Origin: Phaeodactylum tricornutum CCAP 1055/1 | Taxonomy: Eukaryota; Bacillariophyta; Bacillariophyceae; Surirellales; Neidiaceae | Assembly: GCF_000150955.2 (NCBI RefSeq) | Contig: NC_011691.1 | Coordinates: 62,001-126,000, forward strand | Direction of reading: 5' to 3' | DNA: 64,000 nt | Shown here: positions 11,711 through 21,743 of the stretch, piece by piece | Layout of the letters: every line of letters starts with the position of its first letter | Numbering within the stretch: position 1 is the stretch's first letter | Notes under the pieces: model-generated | What the model was told of the DNA's origin: nothing | Databases searched by the model: none | Seen by the model: only the letters and a program-made list of their open reading frames with translations | Translations under genes and position numbers: made by a program

Positions 11711-12592
11711 ATGGCGCCAAATAAAGTGCTTTGGTTAGCAAACTTTGCTCAACTAGAGGCCTTCGCTTCGAAACACGGTCACTGCCTAGTTCCGTTTACG
11801 AGTGAAACACGACAATTGGCAAAGTGGACCACCAGCCAACGCACAGGCAAACTGGAATCGTGGCAGAAGGAAAAGCTAACGAGTATCGGTTTTAATTGGA
11901 AATCGAAGAAAGAACGTCAGGACGAAGAATGGGAGAGTTTGCGTAGGAAGCTCGAGCAGTATGGTGCCTCCCACGGACATTTGCGCGTCCCGTTGACAAA
12001 TGGGAGCGATCCAGTGCTCGGGACGTGGGTCGCCAATCAACGCAAACTCCACAACCAAGGAAAGCTCCGCGCAGATCGAATTCAGATCTTGTCTGAAATG
12101 GGCTTTGTTTGGTGGTCTACACCAGGGGATCGATCAAAGGAAAGCAGTACCTCGACCAAATCGCTTACCGGCAGTATTGCCCCCACCGACCCCGCCTCCA
12201 AAATGCCTCTTCGACGACGGCCGAAACAGAATAACGTAAAATACGACAAAAAATGGAACGAAATGTTAGTGCGCCTCCAGGCTTACAAGGCCAAGCACGG
12301 CGATTGCCTGGTGCCATACGGATACACTCCTGATCCGGAATTGGGCAACTGGGTCGGTACGCAGCGTCGAGACTATCACAAAAAAACCTGGTATGGATCC
12401 AATCGCGTCATAGCAGAAAGCAGACAACGTAAGCTTGACGAATTGGGCTTTTTGTGGGGCGATTTGGTAGGGAGAAACCAGAGTCCTGCGGGAGTCGCAA
12501 CACTTGCCTTTCGAAAAATGCAAAAGCGAGTAGCGCAAGAAGAAGCAACACAAAGCAATGACGAAGAGTTCGAATTATGTTCCGACGAATAA
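11711..12592 (+). CDS. Protein made of helicase-associated (HA) domain repeats
   Basis: Single-exon, 293 aa, start ATG 11711. It contains three copies of the roughly 65-residue helicase-associated domain: the first around residues 8-60 (HGHCLVPF ... LAKWTTSQR ... LTSIGFNW), the second 75-135 (HGHLRVPL ... LGTWVANQR ... LSEMGFVW) and the third 190-255 (HGDCLVPY ... LGNWVGTQR ... LDELGFLW). Each has the His-Gly-(His/Asp) turn, a W(V/T)xxQR helix and a terminal GFxW. In bacteria this domain is appended to helicases; in diatoms and some other algae it occurs alone in large families of unknown role, presumably nucleic-acid binding. There is no helicase motor here. The ends are basic and then acidic (SNDEEFELCSDE). 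Confidence 0.85.
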   Translation: MAPNKVLWLANFAQLEAFASKHGHCLVPFTSETRQLAKWTTSQRTGKLESWQKEKLTSIGFNWKSKKERQDEEWESLRRKLEQYGASHGHLRVPLTNGSDPVLGTWVANQRKLHNQGKLRADRIQILSEMGFVWWSTPGDRSKESSTSTKSLTGSIAPTDPASKMPLRRRPKQNNVKYDKKWNEMLVRLQAYKAKHGDCLVPYGYTPDPELGNWVGTQRRDYHKKTWYGSNRVIAESRQRKLDELGFLWGDLVGRNQSPAGVATLAFRKMQKRVAQEEATQSNDEEFELCSDE

Positions 12593-12816
12593 AGTATTAC
12601 TCATGCATCCGTATTTTTATACATTTCCGTACCTAAAAAATATGCTAGTCGTGGGTGCGTAATGTGCAAGGCGAACGGGAACGATTGATACACCAGCATG
12701 CCTAATGTAAGTGTCAACAATACGATAGTACAACAACAGGATTTTACAAATTGACACTCCAGCGCCTTTGTAATGTGCGGGGCTCTTACTGTTAGTACAC
12801 GCGTGGCCTTGAAAAG

Positions 12817-13797
12817 CTACGGCTTCTTTGCGCAGAATCTCAGCAAAACTTGGTTCAATTCGTCGGGCGCATCGTGTGGCGACCAGTTCCCACAGGAGGG
12901 CAAGGTCACGGTTTCTATTGATCCTTCCACCCACTCGTTTAGACGGCGGTAGCAATCGCTGGGTAACCACAGTGAGGAGCACTCCTCCTCATCGGTGGTA
13001 TTCACAGTCAATACGTGTCGTCCGGAAACAAAAAGTACCGGACTCAGTATTTTTCCCAGTTTGTTCGCTTGCTCCAGTGATGTTGGCAGGGTTCGGATGT
13101 ACTGCATCCAACAAAAGATGGATCCGGGACGACCAAGGGCGTCGCGATATACGTCCAAAGTACGGTCGTCGACGCCAGTTCCTTGAATATATCGAGACAG
13201 TAACCAAGCACGGTGGAAGGAGAATACGGTGCGTGCCAGCCAGGTAAATTTGCTGAAAAAAACCAGTGACCTTAATCGTATCCGATGAGACCACGGAAGA
13301 CGCGAAAGCTCCAGTGCTTGCATGGGAACCGAATGCAGCAAGACAACCTTTTCCACTCGATAGGGAAATCGCGCTGCCGTCGCAGCAGCAATCATTCCAC
13401 CCCAATCGTGACCTACGAGAATACACTTCTCGACCTCTAGCATGTCCAACAGTTCGGAGCAATCTTCCGAAAGCGTATGCAAATCGAACCCGACGCCCAC
13501 TCGTTCCGACAAATTGACGCCTCTCAAGTCCGGAGCGACGACACGATACCCCGCGTCGGCCAACACTATGATGGTACTGCTCCAAGTGTACCAAAACGCA
13601 GGAAACCCGTGCAACAAAACAACCAGCGGGTCTCCCTGCCGTCCTGCTTCCACCCAGTGCGTACGTGTTCCATTGACAACGGCTTCCTTATGCAACCAAG
13701 GGGTGCTCTTCCGACCGGCGCCGGAGGACAAGCAGGAACTCCGCGAGCCGCTGACACCAAGCAAATGCCAGTCTCCCGTTGCCGTTCCGCAAGTCAT
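12817..13797 (-). CDS. Epoxide hydrolase-like alpha/beta-hydrolase
   Basis: 326 aa from the first ATG at 13797; the frame is open upstream to a TTG at 13899 but lacks another ATG. Clear epoxide hydrolase/haloalkane dehalogenase-type features: the oxyanion motif HGFPAFWYTW, the strand RVVAPDLRG, and the nucleophile elbow GHDWGG with Asp (not Ser) as nucleophile. A late LPSCGNWSPHDAPDE supplies the usual catalytic His. Soluble epoxide hydrolases convert epoxides to diols and in algae act on fatty-acid or xenobiotic epoxides; substrate is not deducible. No targeting signal is evident after the chosen start. The cap domain (about residues 160-240) is present, so the enzyme looks complete. It converges with the HA-repeat gene, separated by 224 bp. 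Confidence 0.82.
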   Translation of the reverse strand: MTCGTATGDWHLLGVSGSRSSCLSSGAGRKSTPWLHKEAVVNGTRTHWVEAGRQGDPLVVLLHGFPAFWYTWSSTIIVLADAGYRVVAPDLRGVNLSERVGVGFDLHTLSEDCSELLDMLEVEKCILVGHDWGGMIAAATAARFPYRVEKVVLLHSVPMQALELSRLPWSHRIRLRSLVFFSKFTWLARTVFSFHRAWLLSRYIQGTGVDDRTLDVYRDALGRPGSIFCWMQYIRTLPTSLEQANKLGKILSPVLFVSGRHVLTVNTTDEEECSSLWLPSDCYRRLNEWVEGSIETVTLPSCGNWSPHDAPDELNQVLLRFCAKKP

Positions 13798-14393
13798 GAA
13801 GAAGATGATCGCCTTCTGTCGCCAAAGGTTAGCCACGCACTGCTCGCCCGACGGTGATTTACAGAAAAAGCAGTCGACGGCAACCAACGCCCGATTCAAA
13901 CGGCCTTAACGGCGTGAACGACAGCAGTGCATGGCGATGCTATGGTGGATCGCTTTCTCTGATCATCCGGGTTAATGGAGTCGCGTTTCTCGCACGATCG
14001 AAGAACAGACTTGTCACGCTCCTGTCTAGCTATTTTCTCTCCTTGTGTGACCAGTTTCTATATCGACCGGCTCGGTTTCTTTCTGTTGTTTAAATAAGTT
14101 GGTACTAAGACATGGAGTGAGTAAAAACATTAATCACACTTGTATATGCATCATTTGGTATTCTGCACACCTACCGTTGGTCGGGCCATTCCTTCGCCGA
14201 TTTGGAAACTCGTTTCACATTTTTGTGCCTTTTCGTTCACGCTACACAGGACCAACAAAGCGATTCGGCAACCTGCATACCATAGCCGGGAACCTCGAAG
14301 TTTGTTTTCGTTCTCTTGCTGTTTTCCGTTACACTTGCTTTCCTACGCCAGTCTTCGTGATCTGTCGTTCCATTCTGAGTACAAGCCCATAAG
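13798..14393. other. Intergenic, 0.6 kb, divergent promoter region
   Basis: Lies between the divergent hydrolase (leftward) and the secreted repeat protein (rightward). No ORF here resembles a protein; it presumably holds both promoters. No motif stands out. Confidence 0.5.
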
Positions 14394-17300
14394 ATGCGCG
14401 GTATCTTCTTCGCAGCATCCACGCTGGTTCTCGGCATCGCTTCCTTTCGGGCGACCGATGCCCAGGACGTCAGCTGCCAGTTGGTTCGTCAACCCAATGG
14501 CAGCGTTGAATACGTATGTGACCAAGTAAGGGAGCCAATGCGGCCTCCCCTCGTCCCAGACGGCCAAACCTATCAACAAGGCCCGGTAGAAAAGTACTAC
14601 CTTCAACAACCGGCGGAAGATGTGAATGCATCGGCAAACGCTACCATTCCAATCTTACGTCGTGTAGGCGTCCCGCCATTTGATACTCCTCTACAGGCTT
14701 GCCAAGGAAGCTGTGGAAGTGACGCAGATTGCGCGACTGGACTCGTGTGTCTTGATCAGTTGGATCGGCCGCGAGATGGAAGCGTCCAAGGATGTTCCGG
14801 TAACGGTCGCCTGACTATGAGCGTGTGTGTGGTACCGGGTTCGGAAGTTGATCTCAAGATTGGATCGTTGTCGTTAGAAAAGTGCCAGGGGACCTGTTCT
14901 TCAGACGATGATTGTGCTGGTGGCCTCGCTTGTTTCCGGCGCCAAGGAACGGAAACCGTACCAGGTTGTCTCGAACGTGATGTGAGCGAGTCTAACTTCT
15001 GCCATGATCCCAACGAAACCTTGGCAAGATTAGCTTTCGTGGGTGCGGCCCCTCACTCACAGTCATCGCTACTTCCTACATGCTCTGGATCCTGTTCATC
15101 AGATTGGGACTGCGTTCGCGGCAGTAATTGCTTTCGTCGAGATGGCACGGAATCCGTTCCTGGATGTGAAGGAAGAGGACTCAGTGGAGCCAATTATTGT
15201 TACATTGCTCCGGAGGGGTCTTTGCTTCTGGTCGGCGATGGTGTAACATACATACAATATCCATTGAGACAATGCGAAGGACATTGTATTGCCGATATCG
15301 ATTGCGAAAGTGGTTTGAAATGCTTTCGACGCGAAGGTTCGGAACATATTCCTGGTTGTGACGGAGAGGGCGCGGATCGAACCAACTACTGTTACCAACC
15401 ATTTCCGGATACTTCCGGTCCAACGGATGGCCCTACACTGGCACCGCTTTCAGTCTCCCCATCCAATTCTCCTTCTTTAATCCTAACGCTTGATCCCACC
15501 AATAGCTTGGGATCTCGAGGTGGCGAATCCGAGTCCCCTTCGACACCGACATCAGATATGCCGTCGATATCACCATCAGATGAACCTTCAATGATACCTT
15601 CTGATACGCCGTCAATGGTACCGTCTGACGTGCCTTCGATGCTGCCGTCCGACGCACCCTCGATGATTCCATCTGATAGTCCCTCAGACACGCCATCTGA
15701 TGTTCCTTCGGACGTGCCTTCGGTGTTGCCCTCTTTTTCACCTTCTATGAGGCCTTCTGATACTCCTTCGACAATGCCATCGGATACTCCTACCGACGTC
15801 CCCTCAGATGCCCCCTCTGATTCACCGTCAGATGTTCCCTCCGACGTTCCATCAGATGCACCTTCTGATGTTCCCTCCGACGTCCCTTCAGATGCACCTT
15901 CTGACGTCCCTTCAGATACCCCCTCTGATGTTCCCTCTGACGTCCCTTCAGATACCCCTTCTGATGTCCCCTCTGACGTCCCTTCAGATACACCTTCTGC
16001 CGTACCCTCTGATGTCCCTTCAGGTAACCCTTCTGACGTCCCTTCAGAAACCCCCTCTGACGTCCCTTCAGATACCCCTTCTGATGTTCCCTCTGACGTT
16101 CCCTCTGACGTTCCCTCTGATGTCCCCTCCGACGTCCCTTCAGATGTGCCCTCTGACGTCCCTTCAGATACCCCTTCTGATGTTCCCTCTGATGTCCCTT
16201 CTGATACTCCCTCCGATCTCCCATCCGACGTGCCGTCTGATGTACCGTCCACGATGCCGTCTTCTACGTTAGGTGGTACCTCATCTAATGGGCCAGTAAC
16301 GGGAAAGGGCAGTCTAGCACCAACCGGTAGCTTTTCGGGTGAGTCGAGTGGAAGGCCTTCTAAGACTCCTGGTGTGATGGTTGAATTGAGCGCAAGGCCA
16401 AGCGAGTCTTTTACCCCATCTCCGACTACTTTCCCAGTACTCCTTCCTTCAAAAGTACCGTCAATAGCTCCATCTCGCACTGAGACCGTTGCTCCGAGCA
16501 CAGCCTTCCCCACTGAGACTTCGTCATCACTGCCCACTTTGACTACGACTGTGTCTTCAGCTCCGACACAAATGTGCAGTATGTCCGCATCAGAGCGCGC
16601 AAGCACCATCATGGGAATTTTGGAAGAGGACTTTAACGATGTGAGCAGTCCTCAGTTCCGGGCGGTGGAGTGGTTGGTGCAAATAGATCCTCTTTCGCTT
16701 TGCCCAGGAGATGAGAACTTGGAGCAACGATACATTTTGGCTGTGCTGTATTTCCAAACCGGTGGAGAATGGTGGACACGATGTTCACCTATGAGTGCTG
16801 AAGTTTGCGACCAGGGTGAAGCTTTTTTGAGTGGCGCAAATGAATGTGCCTGGGGTGGAGTCAATTGCGATTCTTCGAGTCGTGTGACGGCTCTTCACTT
16901 GGATTCAAACAACTTATCGGGTAGTTTGCCCAGCGAGTTGGGTCGTTTGGCATATTTGGTCGAACTGGACATGGACGACAACGAGCTGACGGGTTCCATA
17001 CCGCGGATTCTGGGACAGCTTTCTTTTTTGGAAATTGTTGACCTGGACGACAACCAATTGACGGGAAGCATCCCGGAAGAATTGTACAGTGTCAGCTCGC
17101 TGGAGATTTTGGATCTGGATATTAACCAATTGACAGGAACTATTTCTACCCTCATTGGCAATCTGGTAAATCTGTACTATTTGCAGATTGACTCGAACAA
17201 ATTTACGGGCAGCATACCGTCCGAGGTGGGCACTCTGACTCGTCTCGAATACTTCTCCATGACCGATATTCAAATAGCCGAGGCTCTACCCGACTCGTTA

Positions 17301-17396
17301 TGCAGCCGCGATACCTTGCTTTTGTTCGGAGATTGTGAGGTTTGTGTGGTAGAAGACTGCTGCACCGCTTGTCTCGCCAAGGAGACAACTCCGTAA
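14394..17396 (+). CDS. Secreted Cys-module / PSD-repeat / leucine-rich repeat protein
   Basis: 1000 aa in one exon from ATG 14394. Order: signal peptide (1-24, cleavage near TDA-QD); an N-terminal region with four Cys modules at about residues 100-340, consensus CxGxCxxDxDCxxGxxCFRRxG followed by VPGC, where each of the last three repeats ends in a xxNYC or NFC; a Pro/Ser/Asp linker of (PSD[VTA])n at about 380-625; a Ser/Thr-rich region; and about five plant-type LRRs at 820-960 (LTGSIPxxLGxL), capped by a Cys-rich end. No C-terminal membrane segment is visible, so it is probably released to the wall or medium. PSD-type repeats are common in diatom extracellular proteins and are probably heavily O-glycosylated or phosphorylated. 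Likely an adhesive, wall or recognition protein; the exact function is unknown. Confidence 0.85.
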   Translation: MRGIFFAASTLVLGIASFRATDAQDVSCQLVRQPNGSVEYVCDQVREPMRPPLVPDGQTYQQGPVEKYYLQQPAEDVNASANATIPILRRVGVPPFDTPLQACQGSCGSDADCATGLVCLDQLDRPRDGSVQGCSGNGRLTMSVCVVPGSEVDLKIGSLSLEKCQGTCSSDDDCAGGLACFRRQGTETVPGCLERDVSESNFCHDPNETLARLAFVGAAPHSQSSLLPTCSGSCSSDWDCVRGSNCFRRDGTESVPGCEGRGLSGANYCYIAPEGSLLLVGDGVTYIQYPLRQCEGHCIADIDCESGLKCFRREGSEHIPGCDGEGADRTNYCYQPFPDTSGPTDGPTLAPLSVSPSNSPSLILTLDPTNSLGSRGGESESPSTPTSDMPSISPSDEPSMIPSDTPSMVPSDVPSMLPSDAPSMIPSDSPSDTPSDVPSDVPSVLPSFSPSMRPSDTPSTMPSDTPTDVPSDAPSDSPSDVPSDVPSDAPSDVPSDVPSDAPSDVPSDTPSDVPSDVPSDTPSDVPSDVPSDTPSAVPSDVPSGNPSDVPSETPSDVPSDTPSDVPSDVPSDVPSDVPSDVPSDVPSDVPSDTPSDVPSDVPSDTPSDLPSDVPSDVPSTMPSSTLGGTSSNGPVTGKGSLAPTGSFSGESSGRPSKTPGVMVELSARPSESFTPSPTTFPVLLPSKVPSIAPSRTETVAPSTAFPTETSSSLPTLTTTVSSAPTQMCSMSASERASTIMGILEEDFNDVSSPQFRAVEWLVQIDPLSLCPGDENLEQRYILAVLYFQTGGEWWTRCSPMSAEVCDQGEAFLSGANECAWGGVNCDSSSRVTALHLDSNNLSGSLPSELGRLAYLVELDMDDNELTGSIPRILGQLSFLEIVDLDDNQLTGSIPEELYSVSSLEILDLDINQLTGTISTLIGNLVNLYYLQIDSNKFTGSIPSEVGTLTRLEYFSMTDIQIAEALPDSLCSRDTLLLFGDCEVCVVEDCCTACLAKETTP
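15538..16260 (+). repeat. Coding repeat (PSD[V/T/A])n
   Basis: Imperfect 12-bp units encoding Pro-Ser-Asp-x are arrayed for about 0.7 kb inside the secreted protein gene. The units are near-perfect in the middle (about 15,790-16,210) and more diverged at the edges, which is typical of expansion by slippage or unequal exchange from the centre. Copy number is likely to vary among strains. Confidence 0.9.
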
Positions 17397-17484
17397 AAAC
17401 CTTGTACACGCGGACCCCCCAAGCGGTACACACATCGCATTGCCCACGGGCACTCGTTCCAGGAATAAGACTCTCGAATAAAGT

Positions 17485-17504
17485 TATATATATATATATA
17501 TATA
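17485..17504. repeat. (TA)10 microsatellite
   Basis: Twenty bases of uninterrupted TA, about 90 bp after the stop of the secreted repeat protein, in its probable 3' UTR. Confidence 0.9.
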
Positions 17505-18035
17505 CATATTGAAAAAGGAATAAGATAGAATTTACTGTATGCAATGAGTTTATTCTGCTTTGAAATAAGTGCAATGCTGTCGTTGCGTGCTCGACTGGGA
17601 TACAGCTTTACCCACGACGGAAACGTATCCACGGAGGTTCGGTTGGCCGCTTTGCGACTACCACGGACCCGTGGATGCTTTTGTATGATCCAACACTAGC
17701 CTACAGCGCGGGCAGTTGTTTCCAACTGCGTTGCGCGGAGATGGGTCGGAAGTGTGACCATGGGCACTCCGCCCGGAGTTGAAAAGGACGTTTTCGTCCA
17801 TTGCGCCCGGTACTCGTATTATTGCAGTTTGTGTCGTATAAGATACAGACAAGACACGGTTCACGCCCAAATCCCACCGAACTCAAAACACACAGCCAAT
17901 TTCGTCACCCAACAAAAATATACCATACGCCGTTCACGGAACCCAACACCAGTGCTGGTCCGACGACTCATTGCAATCTACTTGCTGTTCCTGTATTCTG
18001 CAAGTCAATTCGAAGTGTCCTGGAACGATTCTGTC

Positions 18036-21027
18036 ATGACGAAACCCAAATCTTGCGTATCGTACAGTGTCCTCTATTACAAGCGGGCGGCCAATACAAA
18101 AAAGGTCTACCAACGCAAAGGCGTGACAACGTTGGACGGAGTCTTGACGATTCATTCCGATTCCTCCAGGATTGTGTTGCGATCGGCGGATGGGGCAGAT
18201 GTGCCGACACAGAACGACGCGTTGAATGCATGGAGTAAAGCGGCCAAGGCACCGGGAATGCTGGTACTGTCCTCGGTCCAACGCGACGTTGCACAGCAAA
18301 CGTGGTCGGAAGACGACGAATTTACCGTGGGGCCGTATCGAATTGAAATCTTGAAGCGCCTGGATCCGAACGAAAACTGCAGCCCCGTCATCAACAACAT
18401 TGACATTGTCCGAGGCCCGTCAGTCGTACACGGCCAGACAGTACGAACGGGAGTCCCAATGCAGGCTTTACCGTCCAGAACTCGACTGCCGCTCAAACGC
18501 AAGGCTCTACCTTTGCAATCCACATCCACTTTGTCTTTGGGGAAACGAGTAATCGGCGCACTAGCTCGCAAGACAATCCCTGCCACAACTCCAGCAATAG
18601 GATCCATAGCACAATCTTGTGAACTAGTAAAGAGCGGAATAGCAAGCAAATGTACGGTGGACAAGGGGACGTCTCGCACACTTCTGCCCACTGCGCGCCC
18701 ATCCCCACCGACGATGGTCCGCCGGACTCCGCTGGTGTCCCGATCCAACACTACAACCACAACCTCCCAAAGCAATCTGAAGCGACGCACGACGCCATTA
18801 ATGGGGTTGAAATACACGTTGGCGAAAAATCGGGCCAAGCTGGCGTCGTGCCCGGCAACTCGTCGATACCTACCGGGCGCAACCAGCACCTCAACCATTC
18901 CCGCGACAAACACATCTCCTCCGCAATCGTCCACCAATTTACTGGCGAACGTACCTCTACCTGCCTCGGTACGATCCGTGCTTCGCCCTCATCAAGAAGA
19001 AGGAGTGGAATTTTTGTGGCAAGCACTGGCACCAATGGCCGTCTCCGGCAACGAGCAAAATGACACCCAAAGTCCCGCAAGGGGCGCTATTTTGGCCGAC
19101 GAAATGGGTTTGGGGAAGACGCTCATGACTATTGCCATCATTGCCGGTCTGCATCGTCGACAAAGAGACAAGGTGAGTCCAAACAGCAAAGCGTGGTGTC
19201 GTTTGTTCGTACTCGCATAGATGACTCGCCATGCAGACAACGCCTTTGTCAGTCAAACCCTCACAGCTCTTGTGTTTTGGTTCGTTTCAGCAATTCATCG
19301 TGGTCTGCCCTTCTTCACTCGTTACCAATTGGGCCAGGGAGTTTGACAAGTGGATCGGCCGGGCCAGTCAACCAAAACGTGTAGTCATTCAGAAAGGCGG
19401 CGAAGAGGGGGTCGCGGCTATGCGGGCGTACTGCGCTGGCATGTTGAAAAAGAAAAAGCAATTGCAGAAGATTGGTCAAGTATTGATTGTCTCGTATGAT
19501 TTACTTCGGCGGCAGGTCGAGCATCTCCAAGATGCCTGTGCATTCGGTTTACTTGTCGTGGATGAAGGCCATCGTCTCAAAAATACTTCCGGATCATTGA
19601 CCTTGACGGCCTTGGAATCGCTGACAGCTGATGCTCGCTTATGCATTACAGCTACGCCGATGCAAAACAATCTTTCCGAATTTTACAATCTCGTCAACTT
19701 TGTTCGTCCTGACGTGCTCGGATCTCTCAACGAATTCCGTGACAGTTTTGATCGGCCAATCTCTGCTGCCAATCACAAGCACGCCACACCGTCCCAAATT
19801 GCGACGAGCCGGGAGCGATCAAGTGCCTTGGAGACCCTAACCAAACCCTTTATTTTGAGAAGACTACAGGCGGATGTATTGAAGAGCATGTTGCCACCTC
19901 GAGTGGAAACTCTTTTATTTTGCCGGCCTTCGGAAACTCAACGCGCTCTTTACCACCAATTGACGGCTCGCATTTCGGGTGGCAGTTGTACCGATGGCGG
20001 CACTGACGCTCTCAAAACTCTGACAACGCTGCGTAAAATCTGCACACATCCATCCATCTGCAATGATGACAATGTCAAACCATGGAATCGGCCAGAGAAA
20101 GGACCTTGCCTCAAGTATGACATTGCTCTGTCTGGAAAGATGACTGTGTTAGATAAGTTGCTGCAGTCGATTCGTGAGAACGCTCCGAATGACAAGATTG
20201 TGGTAGTTTCAAACTACACTTCCGCCTTGACAATCGTGGAGTCCCTCATTCTCGGCCCACGTAAGCTTGGCTTTCTTCGTTTGGACGGTGGTACCGAGTC
20301 ATCACAGCGACAGCCACTCGTAGAGTCTTTCAATCGCTCTCATCCAGAGAAGGTTTTCTGTTTGCTCCTATCGTCCAAGGCCGGTGGCTGCGGTTTGAAC
20401 TTGGTAGGCGCGAATCGTCTCTTGTTGCTCGATCCAGATTGGAACCCGGCCTCGGACGTGCAGGCCATGGGACGCGTCTATCGACAAGGCCAGACGAAGC
20501 CGTGTTGGATCTATAGACTTTTTACCACTGGCACCGTAGAAGAAGTCATTCTACAACGCCAATTGCAGAAAGGAAATTTAACAGCGTGGACAGTTGATGG
20601 TGGAAAGAGCTCACGACAAAACAGCTCGGATTCTCGAGCTAAATTTTCAAAGGAAGAGTTGACTGCTGCATTCACGCTCAAGGACGAATATTGTATCTGT
20701 GATACAAAGCAAAAAATGGGCCTCGCCTGGCCTGCGTACAATCGAGGGACCCTTTCGCAGTATGACGATGCTCCTATGAAGGAAACGGCCATGTCCTTGT
20801 CCGAGACTTTGAGTTTCGTACATGTAGTCAACGACGATGCATGTGCAGAAGAAGAACAGGACGCTGCTTTATCCACTGCAAGCAGCACCCATTCTGCTTT
20901 GGTCAATTTTTCATCTAACGAAGTGGTTTCTGATACCAAACAAAGTAACTGCAAAAAACATTTGGAGGTCTTCCATTGCGATGATTCGTTGGCAGTGGGC
21001 GATAGTGATTCCGAAGAAGAATTCTGA
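18036..21027 (+). CDS. RAD54B: RAD54/RAD54B-type SNF2 DNA translocase
   Basis: Two exons, 18036-19172 and 19291-21027, joined by a 118-bp phase-0 intron (GTGAGT...TTTCAG), give 957 aa. The frame is open further upstream (first ATG 17760), but similarity begins at SVLYYKRAANTKKVYQRKG, which resembles the short N-terminal DUF2439-like module of RAD54B, so ATG 18036 is preferred. Motor motifs appear in order: ADEMGLGKT (Walker A), SYDLLRRQV, VVDEGHRLKN (motif II), TATPMQNNLSEF (III), then LSSKAGGCGLNL, DPDWNPASDVQAMGR and VYRQGQ (V-VI). RAD54 proteins remodel Rad51-DNA filaments during homologous recombination in the nucleus. The tail after the motor is acidic (DSDSEEEF). It is RAD54-like beyond doubt; assignment to RAD54B rather than RAD54 rests on the N-terminus. 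Confidence 0.88.
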
Positions 21028-21743
21028 ATACTAGCTGCAAAATCATCCTTGATACTTGCTTGGCAAGTCTATCTGTACTTGGCCTCTTACATCGTCAACT
21101 CATTTTCTTGCGACAGCACTGTTTTCGAAAGATAATGGGAGTTAAGATGGGTACCGTCACCTTTCACAACTAATATAGCTTGCACTGTTATCTTTGTTGA
21201 TTACACCTGAATTACTTCATTACATTCGACTTCACGACTGCATTGCCTCAATACCAACCATCCATCCCCACAGTTCTACTAGCTCTCCTCTCCTTGTCTC
21301 CTGAAAAGAAGTCGAACGAGAACTGTTGGTGCCCAGATTGCTTCAAGCCAACGCAGTCCTGTGGCTTAGCTACAGACACCATATGCCATATTGACGACCT
21401 TGTAGAAAACGGCATTTTGATTCCGGCTTATGATGTGAAAGACTCGACAACGGAATGTTGGCTTTTGTATCCAGGTTCATAATCCTATTCTTAGACTATG
21501 TGGAAGCTTACAATCCATTGGTGAAAGAATTGTGGAGTGCTGGTTCCATATAACGTTCTCACTTGAACCATCCGCGCACACTTTCATGTCCGGTACCTTT
21601 GTTTCTTACCAATGTAAAACCGTTCTGAATAACAACGAGCCAAATATGCATAAAACAATTCCATCTAACTTCGATGGATAGGAAACAACGAATTCATACA
21701 TTGAATTCTATCCGTCGCACGGAAAAATTCATACTCTAGAAAT
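21028..21743. other. Intergenic, 0.7 kb between convergent genes
   Basis: Holds the 3' ends of the RAD54-family gene and the RBM28-like gene. A 79-codon plus-strand ORF (21243-21482) has no recognised motif and no upstream context; I do not call it. Confidence 0.5.

Noticed and set aside
15538-16260. CRISPR-like array
   Set aside because: The repeats are contiguous coding units of 12 bp with no unique spacers, inside a eukaryotic gene.
15392-16612. 406-codon minus-strand ORF rich in Ser-Glu-Gly-Thr repeats
   Set aside because: It is the antisense of the PSD repeat array; repetitive DNA keeps the opposite frame open. The plus strand has the signal peptide, Cys modules and LRRs.
18152-18937. 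261-codon minus-strand ORF
   Set aside because: Shadow of the RAD54-family gene; no domain, no start context, and the sense strand encodes a conserved protein.
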